The position numbers and the translations under genes were made by a program. From Pseudovibrio flavus (lineage in GTDB: Bacteria > Pseudomonadota > Alphaproteobacteria > Rhizobiales > Stappiaceae), in NCBI RefSeq assembly GCF_009711345.1, contig NZ_SMMA01000063.1, forward strand, positions 206,790 to 256,442: 49,653 bases of DNA, given 5' to 3'. The stretch's first letter is position 1. Every line of letters begins with the position of its first letter. This document shows, piece by piece, positions 33,689 to 42,106 of this stretch. A model generated the notes under the pieces. The model was not told the origin of the DNA, made no database searches, and saw only the letters and a list, made by a program, of their open reading frames with translations.

Positions 33689-34747
33689 TTATGCTGCCAG
33701 CTTAAGCTCTGTGCGTTGCCCGTGTGCTTGATCAAAGATCAGGCTCTTGTCTCTTTCGATGGCTATTTTCACCGTTTCACCTGCTGATAAGCGTGGTAAT
33801 GCCCCCGCTTCCAGAACGCGTAGTAGGCCTAGCTCCGTCTGCACTGCGTAAAGAACTTCACGTCCCATCGGCTCGATGCTGGCAATATTCCCGCCAATGC
33901 CTTCTTCCGCAAAACGGAGGTATTCTGGTCGCAGACCCAGCATCACATCGCCGTTTAGCGTGCCGGTGATTGGCATCTGGAGAGCGCCACAAGCGACGGC
34001 ATTTCCACTTGCCGTGGCAGGCAAAAGGTTCATCTGCGGTGAACCGATAAAGCCTGCGATGAACAAGCTCGAAGGGCGTAGGTAAAGATCATCGGCTGAA
34101 CCGGATTGCTCAATGGTGCCGGCGTTCATGCAGACAACGCGATCTGCCATGGTTGTGGCTTCAAGCTGGTCATGGGTAACGAGAATGGTTGTTACGCCAA
34201 GCTCCCGTTGCAGCTTTTTGATCTCCGTGCGCATGGTCAGGCGCAGGGTTGCATCGAGGTTCGAAAGTGGCTCGTCCAGTAGAAGAAGGTTGGGGCGCTT
34301 GATGAGAGCGCGCGCCAAGGCAACACGTTGCTGTTGGCCGCCGGAGAGCTGCGAAGGGCGGCGATCCAGCAGAGCGCCGATCTCAACTAGATCAGCCATT
34401 TCCTCGGCCCTTTTGTTTTCGGCCGCTCCCACTTTGCCCTTGAACCGAAGCGGGAACAGAATGTTCTCGCGAACAGTCATGTTGGGATAAAGGGCATAGG
34501 ACTGGAACACGATACCGACGTTCCGGTCTCGCGGCTCCACTTCGTTCACGCGGTGGCCGTCAAACAGGATGTCCCCTGATGTTGGGGCGTAGATGCCTGC
34601 AAGCATCATGAGGGTTGTAGACTTACCGCAGCCTGATGGTCCCAGCAGAGCTACAAGTTCGCCATCAGCAATAGACAGGTTCAAGCCTGTGACAGCAGCT
34701 TTTTCGCCCCAAGCTTTTGTAATGTTATTCAGGTCAATTTTAGACAT
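33689..34747 (-). CDS. Carbohydrate-type ABC importer ATPase (MalK/UgpC family)
   Basis: 352 residues. Walker A GPSGCGKST, Q-loop FQSYALYPNM, signature LSGGQQQR, Walker B LDEPLSNLD and switch His in VTHDQLEA. After about residue 235 comes the TOBE-type regulatory domain common to MalK/UgpC (NLLPATASGN..., MLGLRPEYL). The frame is open 20 codons further upstream inside the permease gene, but the ATG 4 bp after the permease stop gives the family's standard MSKIDLNNITKAWG beginning. Energises both permeases encoded upstream. Confidence 0.93.
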   Translation of the reverse strand: MSKIDLNNITKAWGEKAAVTGLNLSIADGELVALLGPSGCGKSTTLMMLAGIYAPTSGDILFDGHRVNEVEPRDRNVGIVFQSYALYPNMTVRENILFPLRFKGKVGAAENKRAEEMADLVEIGALLDRRPSQLSGGQQQRVALARALIKRPNLLLLDEPLSNLDATLRLTMRTEIKKLQRELGVTTILVTHDQLEATTMADRVVCMNAGTIEQSGSADDLYLRPSSLFIAGFIGSPQMNLLPATASGNAVACGALQMPITGTLNGDVMLGLRPEYLRFAEEGIGGNIASIEPMGREVLYAVQTELGLLRVLEAGALPRLSAGETVKIAIERDKSLIFDQAHGQRTELKLAA

Positions 34748-34751
34748 GGAG

Positions 34752-35852
34752 CTAGCCTTTAATTCCGCCAACAGACATCTGTGTGAGGTACTTTTGGGTG
34801 AAGACATAGAGCAGCAGTGCGGGCATTAGGTAGAACATGCCAACAGCTGCAACGAGACCGTAGTCAACGCCCATCACGTCCTCGGATACGTAGTAGAGAT
34901 AGAGGCTCATCACCCAGTAAGAGGAACCAGTGCGAAGGGATGAGACAAAGATGTACTCTTCCCACCCTTTGATGAACGCGAAGATAGCAATGGCCATCAT
35001 ACCCACTTTCACTTGCGGCAGAACGACCTTTGCAAACGCCTCTTTACGACTTGCGCCATCCACCAGCGCGCTCATTTCGATGTCCCAAGGAACAGCGTCA
35101 AAGAACCCTTTCATGATGAAAATGAAGAACGGAAGTTCCAGCGCCGTGATGACCAACATTGGCGCGACCAAGGTGTTGAGCAGGCCTGCATAGTGGGAGA
35201 TGAGAAAGATCGGGATGATAAGCGTCATTGCAGGGAAAGCTTGCAAAACGAGCAAACTTTGCAGGAAGCCTGCGCGGCCCACAAAGGCGAAGCGCGAGAG
35301 ATAATAACCGGCAAGCGTAGAGACGATCACCACGATAGCTGTTTGTGCACCTGCCAACAGAAGCGAGTTGCCGAACGCCTCCCATACCCAAGGGAACTGC
35401 CCTTCAACAGTACCTTTGCCGAGTGTTCCCTCAATGAGGTCCGGTGTTACAAAGAAGCGGTAGTTGAAGAAGTGGAATTCGCTGCCGATAAACGCATAGA
35501 GCAAGCCGATGGCAGCTGTTGCCATAAACACCCCTGCAAGCAATCGTGCCTTCGGGTTTGGCAGCAGAATATGTGCCGCGCCATAGCCCAGAATGATAGG
35601 GCCCAGAATTGCGCAGGCGATCCACATAGTTCCAGATTCCGGCTCACCCAGTTTTGCGGTGAACGAGATCATGAACATCCAGAAATACGGCAGGACGATT
35701 GGCAGGCTGCAAAGCGTCAGGAAGGCAAGCAGCAGGCCAAGGCGCATGCGCCTTGCAAAGGTTGCCTTCTTTGCAAGAGCAGTCCAGTCCGGTGAGTTGG
35801 ACTGCTCCTTAGTTGCCTCAATAGGCGCAGGGGAATGAATAACCTCGGTCAT
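34752..35852 (-). CDS. ABC importer permease (MalG/UgpE type) with an extra membrane insertion
   Basis: 366 residues, about 80-90 longer than usual for MalG/UgpE. After a 35-residue soluble N-terminus and the first helix, the frame adds two hydrophobic segments (about 78-97, MWIACAILGPIILGYGAAH, and about 106-123, LLAGVFMATAAIGLLYAF) before the standard periplasmic region and core. The coupling loop is intact: EMSALVDGASRKEAFAKVVLPQV. The end is the family tail QKYLTQMSVGGIKG. The extra helices are unusual but are known in a minority of this permease class. Its ATG directly follows the stop of the other permease (TAAATG). Confidence 0.88.
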   Translation of the reverse strand: MTEVIHSPAPIEATKEQSNSPDWTALAKKATFARRMRLGLLLAFLTLCSLPIVLPYFWMFMISFTAKLGEPESGTMWIACAILGPIILGYGAAHILLPNPKARLLAGVFMATAAIGLLYAFIGSEFHFFNYRFFVTPDLIEGTLGKGTVEGQFPWVWEAFGNSLLLAGAQTAIVVIVSTLAGYYLSRFAFVGRAGFLQSLLVLQAFPAMTLIIPIFLISHYAGLLNTLVAPMLVITALELPFFIFIMKGFFDAVPWDIEMSALVDGASRKEAFAKVVLPQVKVGMMAIAIFAFIKGWEEYIFVSSLRTGSSYWVMSLYLYYVSEDVMGVDYGLVAAVGMFYLMPALLLYVFTQKYLTQMSVGGIKG

Positions 35853-36809
35853 TTATTGCACCTCGATTTTTGGCGCTTGCAGCAGCTTTTTCATGTTGGT
35901 TAGACGCCATAGGCCCAGAGCTGCGATAATGCCGATAATGATAAGAATGAGAGAGATGGCTGCGCCGTATGCGTACTGCCCACCGCCGATATCCGGCGCG
36001 AGAGACTTGGTGAAGGCCAGCATCGCCAGCGTCATGGTTGAACGCGACGGCCCCATGAGAAGCCAGATGTATTCAAACGAAACCAGCAGGGCGAGTGTTT
36101 GGTAAACGGTGATGTAGCTCAGCGGCCAACGCAACGCTGGCAGTATAACGAAACGGATGATGGAAAGCGGGCCGGCCCCATCAACATTGGCTGCGTAGAA
36201 CAAGTGCTTCGGAATGCTGCGAATAGCGCTGGTGAAAATGATCATGCCCATAGAAGCGCCGATGAAACCGTTCGCAAGAATGATCAGTAGCATCGGGTGG
36301 TTGAGCTTCAGATTGATCGGCTCAAGACCGGCATAAATGAGGATCTGGTTGAACAAGCCTGCTTCTGTCGGCGTAATCGTCCAATGCCAAAGGAGGGCGT
36401 AGACAACAGACGGGCTCATACGCGGCAGCAGCCACACAGCGCGGTAGAACGTGCCGAGGCGCTCAGGGATAGACGTTGTCGTAATCGCGAGGATCAACCC
36501 AAAGCCCACGTTGAAGAAAAGCAGCGTGAAGAACACATAAATCGCGGAGAGCACCAGAGCTTTGTTGAAGGCATAGCGCAGAGAAAAGCCCAGCAGGGCG
36601 TCATCGTCAGCCTTGAACAGCTTACCAAACTGCTTCGTGGTGAATTCACGAAACTCGATTGTCTGGTGCATGTCGGAGAACGCGACAAAGATATTGAGAA
36701 TGATCGGCGCTATGAAAAACAGCAGTAAGAGGAGGATTGCTGGCCCCATAAACAGGGCTGCATTCGACACCTGCCGGCGTTTACTAGCGCTTTGTAGAGA
36801 AGAGTGCAT
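35853..36809 (-). CDS. ABC importer permease (MalF/UgpA type)
   Basis: 318 residues, six or so hydrophobic helices; the coupling loop reads HLFYAANVDGAGPLSIIRFVILPALRW. The N-terminus starts with a basic soluble stretch before GPAILLLLLFFIAPIILNIF. It forms the channel with the MalG-type partner. It lies 68 bp after the binding-protein gene, a gap holding a stem-loop. Confidence 0.92.
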   Translation of the reverse strand: MHSSLQSASKRRQVSNAALFMGPAILLLLLFFIAPIILNIFVAFSDMHQTIEFREFTTKQFGKLFKADDDALLGFSLRYAFNKALVLSAIYVFFTLLFFNVGFGLILAITTTSIPERLGTFYRAVWLLPRMSPSVVYALLWHWTITPTEAGLFNQILIYAGLEPINLKLNHPMLLIILANGFIGASMGMIIFTSAIRSIPKHLFYAANVDGAGPLSIIRFVILPALRWPLSYITVYQTLALLVSFEYIWLLMGPSRSTMTLAMLAFTKSLAPDIGGGQYAYGAAISLILIIIGIIAALGLWRLTNMKKLLQAPKIEVQ

Positions 36810-36833
36810 GGAGAGTTGCCCGCATAGAAAAGC

Positions 36834-36856
36834 CGGAGAGGCATGAGGCCCCTCCG
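36834..36856 (-). promoter_or_regulatory. Stem-loop between the binding-protein and permease genes
   Basis: CGGAGAGG (36834-36841) pairs with CCCCTCCG (36849-36856) with one mismatch around a 7-nt loop, just after the binding-protein stop. Weaker than the equivalents in the other importer operons. Confidence 0.45.
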
Positions 36857-36877
36857 ACGCATGGCATGGTTGCCGTA

Positions 36878-38242
36878 TTAGTCGAGGATGATCACGTCAT
36901 CGCCGAGTTCTGCCTGTAGTTCGTCGAGTACGAACTCAGCAGCTTCTTCCGGGCCCATTTCGCCAGTTTCAACTGCCTGAACACCCTGGAAAGTGATGGC
37001 GTTGTACTGGCCGATCTTGGAGTGGTTTGGCATGAACTGCGCGTACTGAAGCAGCGGAGTACCTGCGATCTGCAGCCAGCCTTTTTCGACAAACTCAGGC
37101 ATTGCTGTCTGGCCATAAGCGATTGGCGTATGGTTGGTGGTTACCGCGTGACGCGTGTTAGGAACATGCTGGGAAGCAAGCGCCACCAGCATTGCTGCAA
37201 CATCCTTCACCTCGGACTGCTCGTTAACAACGTAAACGATCGGGTGGGACATATTGGAAGGCTCGCCGCCTTTGGATGCGGAAGGGGCGTTCGTCCAAGT
37301 GATTTTGTCGAAGTAGCCTTCTTTGTCACTCAGTTCCAAACCCCATGCTTTGAGCTGGTTGTTGCCGTGCCAAATACCATGGAACTTGATGAGAGCGGTC
37401 TTGTCACCACGGAATGCGTTGTGAACGGAAGACCAGTCCCAAGAGGTCATGTCAGCAGGGATTGCTTTCTTGCCAACGCAGTAGTTGAGCCAACCAAAAT
37501 ACTCTTCAAGCTTGCTGGCAGAAACCTGCAACTTCGCTTCGTCCTGATTGTACATTTCGATGCCGAAGGAGGCCATCAGCATCTGGAAGTCAGGGCCGAC
37601 GTTCGGGCGGTGCAGAAGACCTTGTTCGGCAACACCCTTTTCAACGGCTTCACCTGCTAGATCACAGACGTCGTACAGGGTGAATTCACCAGAGTTGACT
37701 GCGGCTGGCAGGCCTGCAATGAACTCTTCGGACTTGCCAAGCTCGCGCAGCTTGTCGTTGTTGTAGAAGAACATACGGATTTCAGAATCCTGCGGCACGC
37801 CGTAGCGCTCGCCTTTGTAGGAAACGGAAGTCCAGAGGCTAGGGATGATGTCGGCGTACATGTCAGAAACAGACGCGATGTGGCCTTCAAGATTTGCGGC
37901 AAAGCCAGCTTCCACGAAAGAGCCGATCCACTCGTGCGCAGCAACGGCAATGTCTGGCCCTTGACCAACACTGTGAGCTTTCAGCAGGTCCAAAGCATCC
38001 GCATCGAAGCCTTTTGCATTGGTCTCAATCAACTCGACCTTTACAGTCTTGTCGTAGCCCGCGGCTTTCAGCATCTCGTTCAAAGTATCTGCTGCTGCAA
38101 CAATATTGCCTGCACGCAGTGGTCCTGCACGGTCAGCGCGCGACCAAAGCTTAACCGTTACTTCTTCAGCAATAGCAGCAGGCGCTGCTGTAAGAGCGGT
38201 AGCAGCCACAAGCGCTGAACCAATAATCGCCTTCATTGACAT
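36878..38242 (-). CDS. Periplasmic sugar-type binding protein (extracellular solute-binding family 1)
   Basis: 454 residues. Signal peptide with hydrophobic core IIGSALVAATALTAAPAAIA and cleavage before EEVTVKLWSR. The mature protein shows the family-1 two-lobe pattern (VKLWSRADRAG near the start, GQGPDIAVAAHEWIG, GERYGVPQDSEIRMFFYN). Relatives bind sugars, oligosaccharides or glycerol phosphate. Two ATGs are close (38242 and 38236); the first is kept. Coupling to an EEP phosphoesterase and a ROK regulator suggests a sugar- or polyol-phosphodiester, but this is inference. Confidence 0.9.
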   Translation of the reverse strand: MSMKAIIGSALVAATALTAAPAAIAEEVTVKLWSRADRAGPLRAGNIVAAADTLNEMLKAAGYDKTVKVELIETNAKGFDADALDLLKAHSVGQGPDIAVAAHEWIGSFVEAGFAANLEGHIASVSDMYADIIPSLWTSVSYKGERYGVPQDSEIRMFFYNNDKLRELGKSEEFIAGLPAAVNSGEFTLYDVCDLAGEAVEKGVAEQGLLHRPNVGPDFQMLMASFGIEMYNQDEAKLQVSASKLEEYFGWLNYCVGKKAIPADMTSWDWSSVHNAFRGDKTALIKFHGIWHGNNQLKAWGLELSDKEGYFDKITWTNAPSASKGGEPSNMSHPIVYVVNEQSEVKDVAAMLVALASQHVPNTRHAVTTNHTPIAYGQTAMPEFVEKGWLQIAGTPLLQYAQFMPNHSKIGQYNAITFQGVQAVETGEMGPEEAAEFVLDELQAELGDDVIILD

Positions 38243-38314
38243 ATGAACCCATCCCCACCAATAAGAGTTTCTACGGTGCGTTTTGCCACCGCGAATACAA
38301 ATATATTTATTTAG

Positions 38315-38327
38315 TTAGTTTGACTAA
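38315..38327. promoter_or_regulatory. 13-nt palindrome TTAGTTTGACTAA, candidate ROK operator
   Basis: Arms TTAGT/ACTAA around TTG, 72 bp before the binding-protein gene and 38 bp before the ROK gene. It matches the site at 23138-23150 at 11 of 13 positions, with compensating changes in both arms. An AT-rich flank on each side is consistent with promoter placement. Confidence 0.5.
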
Positions 38328-38365
38328 TTAATGACACTTTGGCAAATTAATAATGAATTTTCCAG

Positions 38366-39499
38366 ATGGACCGGAGCGTCCTCTGCGTTTTGAGGCTCAC
38401 AGAATTGCCCCTTTCACTGTCCGAAACACAAAAACAAATCATCGATTTACTGCGCCGTAATGACAGCCTTTCCCGCGCTGATCTTTCTGATTTAATTGGC
38501 ATAACTCCAGCTTCCATTAGCGTTCAAATTCGCACGTTGATTGAAGCTGGCTTGCTTCAAGAGGGTAAGAAGAAGCGCATTGGTACGCGTGGACAACCTG
38601 CTGTGTCTCTAAGCCTTAAGGGTGATGCTGCTTGTGCAGCGGGGCTTTCTTTATCACCCGATCACATCACTATGGTGCTGATGGATTTGGCTGGGGGGAT
38701 TCGCGGCGAGTACCGGCAGGAGAACACTTTCAGCTCACCGGAAGAGGCAACGTCTTTTGCCAGCGAGAAACTCCAAGCGCTGATGGTTGCAGAGGGGTTG
38801 GAGCAAAGCAAATTAAACGGCATCGGGCTTGCTCTTTCAGCCAACTTTATGTCCGACCGACAAAGCGTTGTCCTATCCTCCAGCATGAAGGCATGGAACG
38901 CGGATGAGATCGTTGCTCAGCTAGGCGCGGCCTTCAATGTGCCGGTTAGACTGGAAAACGATGCGATTGCAGCGGCAACCTGCGAGAACATGCTCGGCAA
39001 CCCTGAAGGATACGAAAGCTTCTTCTATGCCTATATAGGCAAGGGTATTGGCGGTGCTCCGGTTCTTTTGCGCGAGGTTTATCGCGGACATCACGGCAAC
39101 GCCGGTAAGATGGGTGCGCTAACAAGATGGGGTAAGTCGCGTCCGTCTACTCAGGACTTGTTGGAATACCTTGGAAGGCACAGCCACCACGTAACCTCTT
39201 CTGCAGAGCTTGTGTCGCTATACGAGACAAAGCCGTCTCTGTTTGATGATTGGCTGGAAAAGGCCAGCTTACAGCTGACTGATATGCTTTTCTTGGCAAC
39301 GGCCTTTTATGACCCGCAAGGCATTGTTGTAGGCGGAACTATGCCGCCAGCGATCCTCAAGGCGGTGGTTTCCCGAGTTGATTTTTCCAAGCTCGCGGAA
39401 ACTGAAAGAGGGACGCTGTTGCAGCCGTCGATCTCTGTTTCGGAATTCTCTGGCAGCTATGCGGCCGCTAGAGGCGCCGCCGCTTTAGCGCTTCGTTGA
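38366..39499 (+). CDS. ROK-family transcriptional regulator, second copy of the same subtype
   Basis: 377 residues, the same length as the ROK gene at 23339. Winged helix around residues 20-70 (RADLSDLIGITPASISVQIRT), then a ROK domain with IGKGIGGAPVLL and GNAGKMG. As in the first copy the CxCGxxGC zinc motif is missing and SRPSTQDLLEYL (258-269) takes its place; both also share an RGQPA segment between the domains. Here the kinase-type Asp is kept (LENDAIAAA, Asp199). The start ATG has no good Shine-Dalgarno, so the N-terminus could be shorter. A weak AT-rich hairpin (39496-39513) overlaps the stop codon. Divergent from the ABC importer it likely regulates. Confidence 0.86.
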   Translation: MDRSVLCVLRLTELPLSLSETQKQIIDLLRRNDSLSRADLSDLIGITPASISVQIRTLIEAGLLQEGKKKRIGTRGQPAVSLSLKGDAACAAGLSLSPDHITMVLMDLAGGIRGEYRQENTFSSPEEATSFASEKLQALMVAEGLEQSKLNGIGLALSANFMSDRQSVVLSSSMKAWNADEIVAQLGAAFNVPVRLENDAIAAATCENMLGNPEGYESFFYAYIGKGIGGAPVLLREVYRGHHGNAGKMGALTRWGKSRPSTQDLLEYLGRHSHHVTSSAELVSLYETKPSLFDDWLEKASLQLTDMLFLATAFYDPQGIVVGGTMPPAILKAVVSRVDFSKLAETERGTLLQPSISVSEFSGSYAAARGAAALALR

Positions 39500-39607
39500 A
39501 ATGCGAATTTCAAATTGTTTAATGGTGCAATGTGTAAATATACGTAGTTTTAACCATAATGAAGGCAGAAATAGCATCGGGATATATAGTTATTATTGGA
39601 AATTTTG

Positions 39608-40204
39608 ATGCTTAAGTATTTTGTAGCTGCATGCATGTTGGTAGCGCCGACCACCACTGTTGCCGATGAGTTCGGAAGTTGGGATGGCGTTCATCTGGGC
39701 CTGAAAGGCGGACTTGGCTCTATCTCCGGGAAAGATAGTCTCGGAAACACAAGGTCTCTAGAGTCTGGAATCGGTGGGGCTTTTGCTGGCTATACAGTAT
39801 CCATCGATCAGTTTGTCTTTGGTGTTGAGGCCGATGTAACCGCTTCCAATTTTACAGCGGTTAGTTCGTCAGGCTTCACTCGGTCGCATGCAAAGTGGAG
39901 TGCAACAAGCACCGTACGCGTAGGATATGACGCAGGCAACTTTTTACCTTACCTATCCGCTGGCGTCGGGCTAGCAGGATATGAGGTAAGGCGGTTTGAT
40001 GATGGGCAAAAGGCTTCCAATACGCATGTTGGGTTTGCTGTTGGAGGGGGCCTTGAGACCAAGCTGACCGACAACGTTACCGCACGTGTTGATTACAAAC
40101 ACCTGAAGATGAGTAAAGAGGAATATGATTTCAACGGTTATCCGCCGTTTAGCATCGAGGGTCACCAGAACCAAGTTTCTCTTGGCATCGCCTACAAATT
40201 CTAG
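39608..40204 (+). CDS. Small outer membrane beta-barrel protein (Omp25/Omp31-like porin family)
   Basis: 198 residues. Signal peptide LKYFVAACMLVAPTTTVA-DEF, then the typical opening WDGVHLGLKGGLGS, the GGAFAGYTVSIDQFVFGVEAD strand pair, FLPYLSAGVGLAGYEV, and the aromatic terminal strand SLGIAYKF. That is the eight-stranded barrel plan of Omp25/Omp31/RopB-like proteins of alphaproteobacteria. The frame is open four codons upstream at a TTG; the ATG with GGA seven bases before it is used. It appears to be a single-gene unit, unrelated in function to its neighbours. Its promoter should lie in the AT-rich 39500-39607 stretch. Confidence 0.88.
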   Translation: MLKYFVAACMLVAPTTTVADEFGSWDGVHLGLKGGLGSISGKDSLGNTRSLESGIGGAFAGYTVSIDQFVFGVEADVTASNFTAVSSSGFTRSHAKWSATSTVRVGYDAGNFLPYLSAGVGLAGYEVRRFDDGQKASNTHVGFAVGGGLETKLTDNVTARVDYKHLKMSKEEYDFNGYPPFSIEGHQNQVSLGIAYKF

Positions 40205-40215
40205 AGGTCATGGGT

Positions 40216-40248
40216 GTATGGTGCGTTTAGTGTTTAAGCGCACCATAC
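40216..40248. terminator. Hairpin between convergent omp and dctM genes
   Basis: GTATGGTGCG pairs perfectly with CGCACCATAC around a 13-nt loop in a 55-bp gap between converging genes. No clear T-run. Probably a shared weak terminator. Confidence 0.55.
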
Positions 40249-40259
40249 CACTTTGCGGT

Positions 40260-41588
40260 TTAGTTGATCATAAATAGCGTGATCTGAGGAATGGCCGCCA
40301 CGATCGCAAGGCCAACAAGGCTGGCGATGAGGAATGGCATAGCGCCAATTGCGATACGCTCAATAGGCTGACGGGTAACGTTTGCAGCCACGTAAAGGTT
40401 GATGCCAACAGGCGGGGTGATCAAGCCGATCGCCAAGTTAATCATGACAACAACGCCGAACCATACTGGGTCCCAGCCGAGCTCTCTCATTACCGGTAGG
40501 AAGATCGGCAGGGAAATATACATCACCGTCACCGCATCCATGAACATACCTGCAATGAGCAGAATGACCATGATTGCTAGAAGGATGCACCATTCGTTAT
40601 CGCTAAGCCCAAGTAGAGCTTCCGAGTAAGTGCCTACAAGGTCTTCTACCGTGACAACCCAACCGAACAAGCTGGCATAAGCAACGACAAGCATGACAAC
40701 TGCAGAAGATGCTGCTGCATCGGTGAGTGCTTCATACAGTCCCTTCACGGTCAATGTACGATACGCAAAGGCTCCCACTGCAATGGCATAGACGGTTGCT
40801 ACAAGGGCTGCTTCTGTCGGCGTAAATACACCGGAGTAGATGCCGCCAAGAATAACAACGGGCGTCATCAAACCCCAGAAAGATTCCTTGAACGAAACCC
40901 ATAGGCGCTGGCTATAAGGCATGCCTTCAAAAGGGTTAGGGCTTAAAGCTTCCAGTGCAGTGTGAGGTTCACCTCTACGGTCTTTGTTCCGTGCAAACGG
41001 CAACACGACCAACATTGCCAAGCCCATAAATAGGCCCGGAACAACGGCTGCCATAAAGAGTTTGGAAATGGAAGCCTGCGCTATAACGCCAAAGATCACC
41101 AAGCCGATGGATGGCGGAATTACGATGGAAAGCGCCGCGCCGGTACATACGAGCCCTGCTGCAAACTCTTTCGCGTAGCCATCTTCTTCCATGCCCTTGA
41201 TGATGACTGGTCCAATGGCTGCAACAGATGCAGGGCCGGAGCCAGATACCGCGCCCCAGAATAGGCAAACGACGGTGCCGACAACACCCATACCACCTGG
41301 CGTGGAGCCGATCAGCACACGAAAGAACCGGATCATTCGCTCTGCAATGCCCAGTCGTCCCATAAGAGTACCGGCCAGAATAAAGAACGGAATAGCCAGT
41401 AGAGAATACTTGGCGATACCGGTGGCGATGAGATCGCCCGCCATTTCCAAGCCAAAGCCGATCTGCCACATGGTGTAAATTGCAGAAGCGCCGAGCGAGA
41501 ACGCCACAGGCACGCGCAAAAACATTAGGATGAAGAACAGCAGAACCATCTGCGTTCCGGCTGAAAGGTCCAAAAAGCTCTCAAACAT
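40260..41588 (-). CDS. dctM: TRAP transporter large membrane subunit DctM, copy 2
   Basis: 442 residues, about 12 membrane helices, with AIPFFILAGTLMGRLGIAERM, SGSGPASVAAIGPVIIKGM, VIPPSIGLVIFGV and LITPPVGINLYVAANV, the standard DctM landmarks. The ATG overlaps the end of dctQ by 8 bp (ATGTTTGA), so the two are translated together. It is the last gene of the operon. No enzyme gene accompanies this importer, so its substrate class cannot be guessed from context. Confidence 0.95.
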   Translation of the reverse strand: MFESFLDLSAGTQMVLLFFILMFLRVPVAFSLGASAIYTMWQIGFGLEMAGDLIATGIAKYSLLAIPFFILAGTLMGRLGIAERMIRFFRVLIGSTPGGMGVVGTVVCLFWGAVSGSGPASVAAIGPVIIKGMEEDGYAKEFAAGLVCTGAALSIVIPPSIGLVIFGVIAQASISKLFMAAVVPGLFMGLAMLVVLPFARNKDRRGEPHTALEALSPNPFEGMPYSQRLWVSFKESFWGLMTPVVILGGIYSGVFTPTEAALVATVYAIAVGAFAYRTLTVKGLYEALTDAAASSAVVMLVVAYASLFGWVVTVEDLVGTYSEALLGLSDNEWCILLAIMVILLIAGMFMDAVTVMYISLPIFLPVMRELGWDPVWFGVVVMINLAIGLITPPVGINLYVAANVTRQPIERIAIGAMPFLIASLVGLAIVAAIPQITLFMIN

Positions 41589-42075
41589 GAGGAAGTGTCT
41601 CTACTTGACCTGTCGAGCTTGGACGGGTGGTCTCAAAAGCGTGCTGCAGATATCGGAAAAGGATAAGGGCGAAACCAAACGGAACAGCTGCCTGATAGTA
41701 CCAAGCAGGAATGCCGAGCGCGTAAGACTGAATGCCGCTAGACCATTGGTTAAACAGTACTTCCCAAGAGAAATAGGCGGACAAGGCCAGCAGTGTCACC
41801 GACACGAATGCGGAGAAAATGAAAACGGCCCTGCGTAGAACCGGAGGCAAAATATCATGGATGAGGGTAACGGCGAGGTGTTCACCACGGCGGGCGGCGA
41901 TTGCAGCACCAAAGACCGTGAGAAGAAGAAAGCCGTTAGTGAGCAGTTCTTCGGTAGCAGCGAGAGAAAAGTTAGTGCCGTAGCGCACAACAACATTGGC
42001 AAAACCCAGAAGGGTCATGCCCAAAAAAATGACGGCGCAAATGATTTTTTCCGCCTCACGAAACAAGAAAGCCAT
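41581..42075 (-). CDS. dctQ: TRAP transporter small membrane subunit DctQ, copy 2
   Basis: 164 residues with four hydrophobic helices (IICAVIFLGMTLLGFANVVV first). The FANVVVRYGTNFSLAATEEL segment and AAIAARRGEHLAV loop correspond to the DctQ family pattern. It follows dctP after an 82-bp gap with a GC-rich stem-loop and overlaps dctM by 8 bp. Confidence 0.92.
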   Translation of the reverse strand: MAFLFREAEKIICAVIFLGMTLLGFANVVVRYGTNFSLAATEELLTNGFLLLTVFGAAIAARRGEHLAVTLIHDILPPVLRRAVFIFSAFVSVTLLALSAYFSWEVLFNQWSSGIQSYALGIPAWYYQAAVPFGFALILFRYLQHAFETTRPSSTGQVETLPHV

Positions 42076-42106
42076 GAGTATAGTGCCTTGGTGGAAAGCT
42101 CAAAAA

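Noticed and set aside
35013-35795. A 260-codon open frame antisense to the ABC permease gene
   Set aside because: It is rich in Cys, His, Arg and Gln with no fold-like pattern and lies wholly opposite a clear permease; it is the complement of codon-biased coding DNA.
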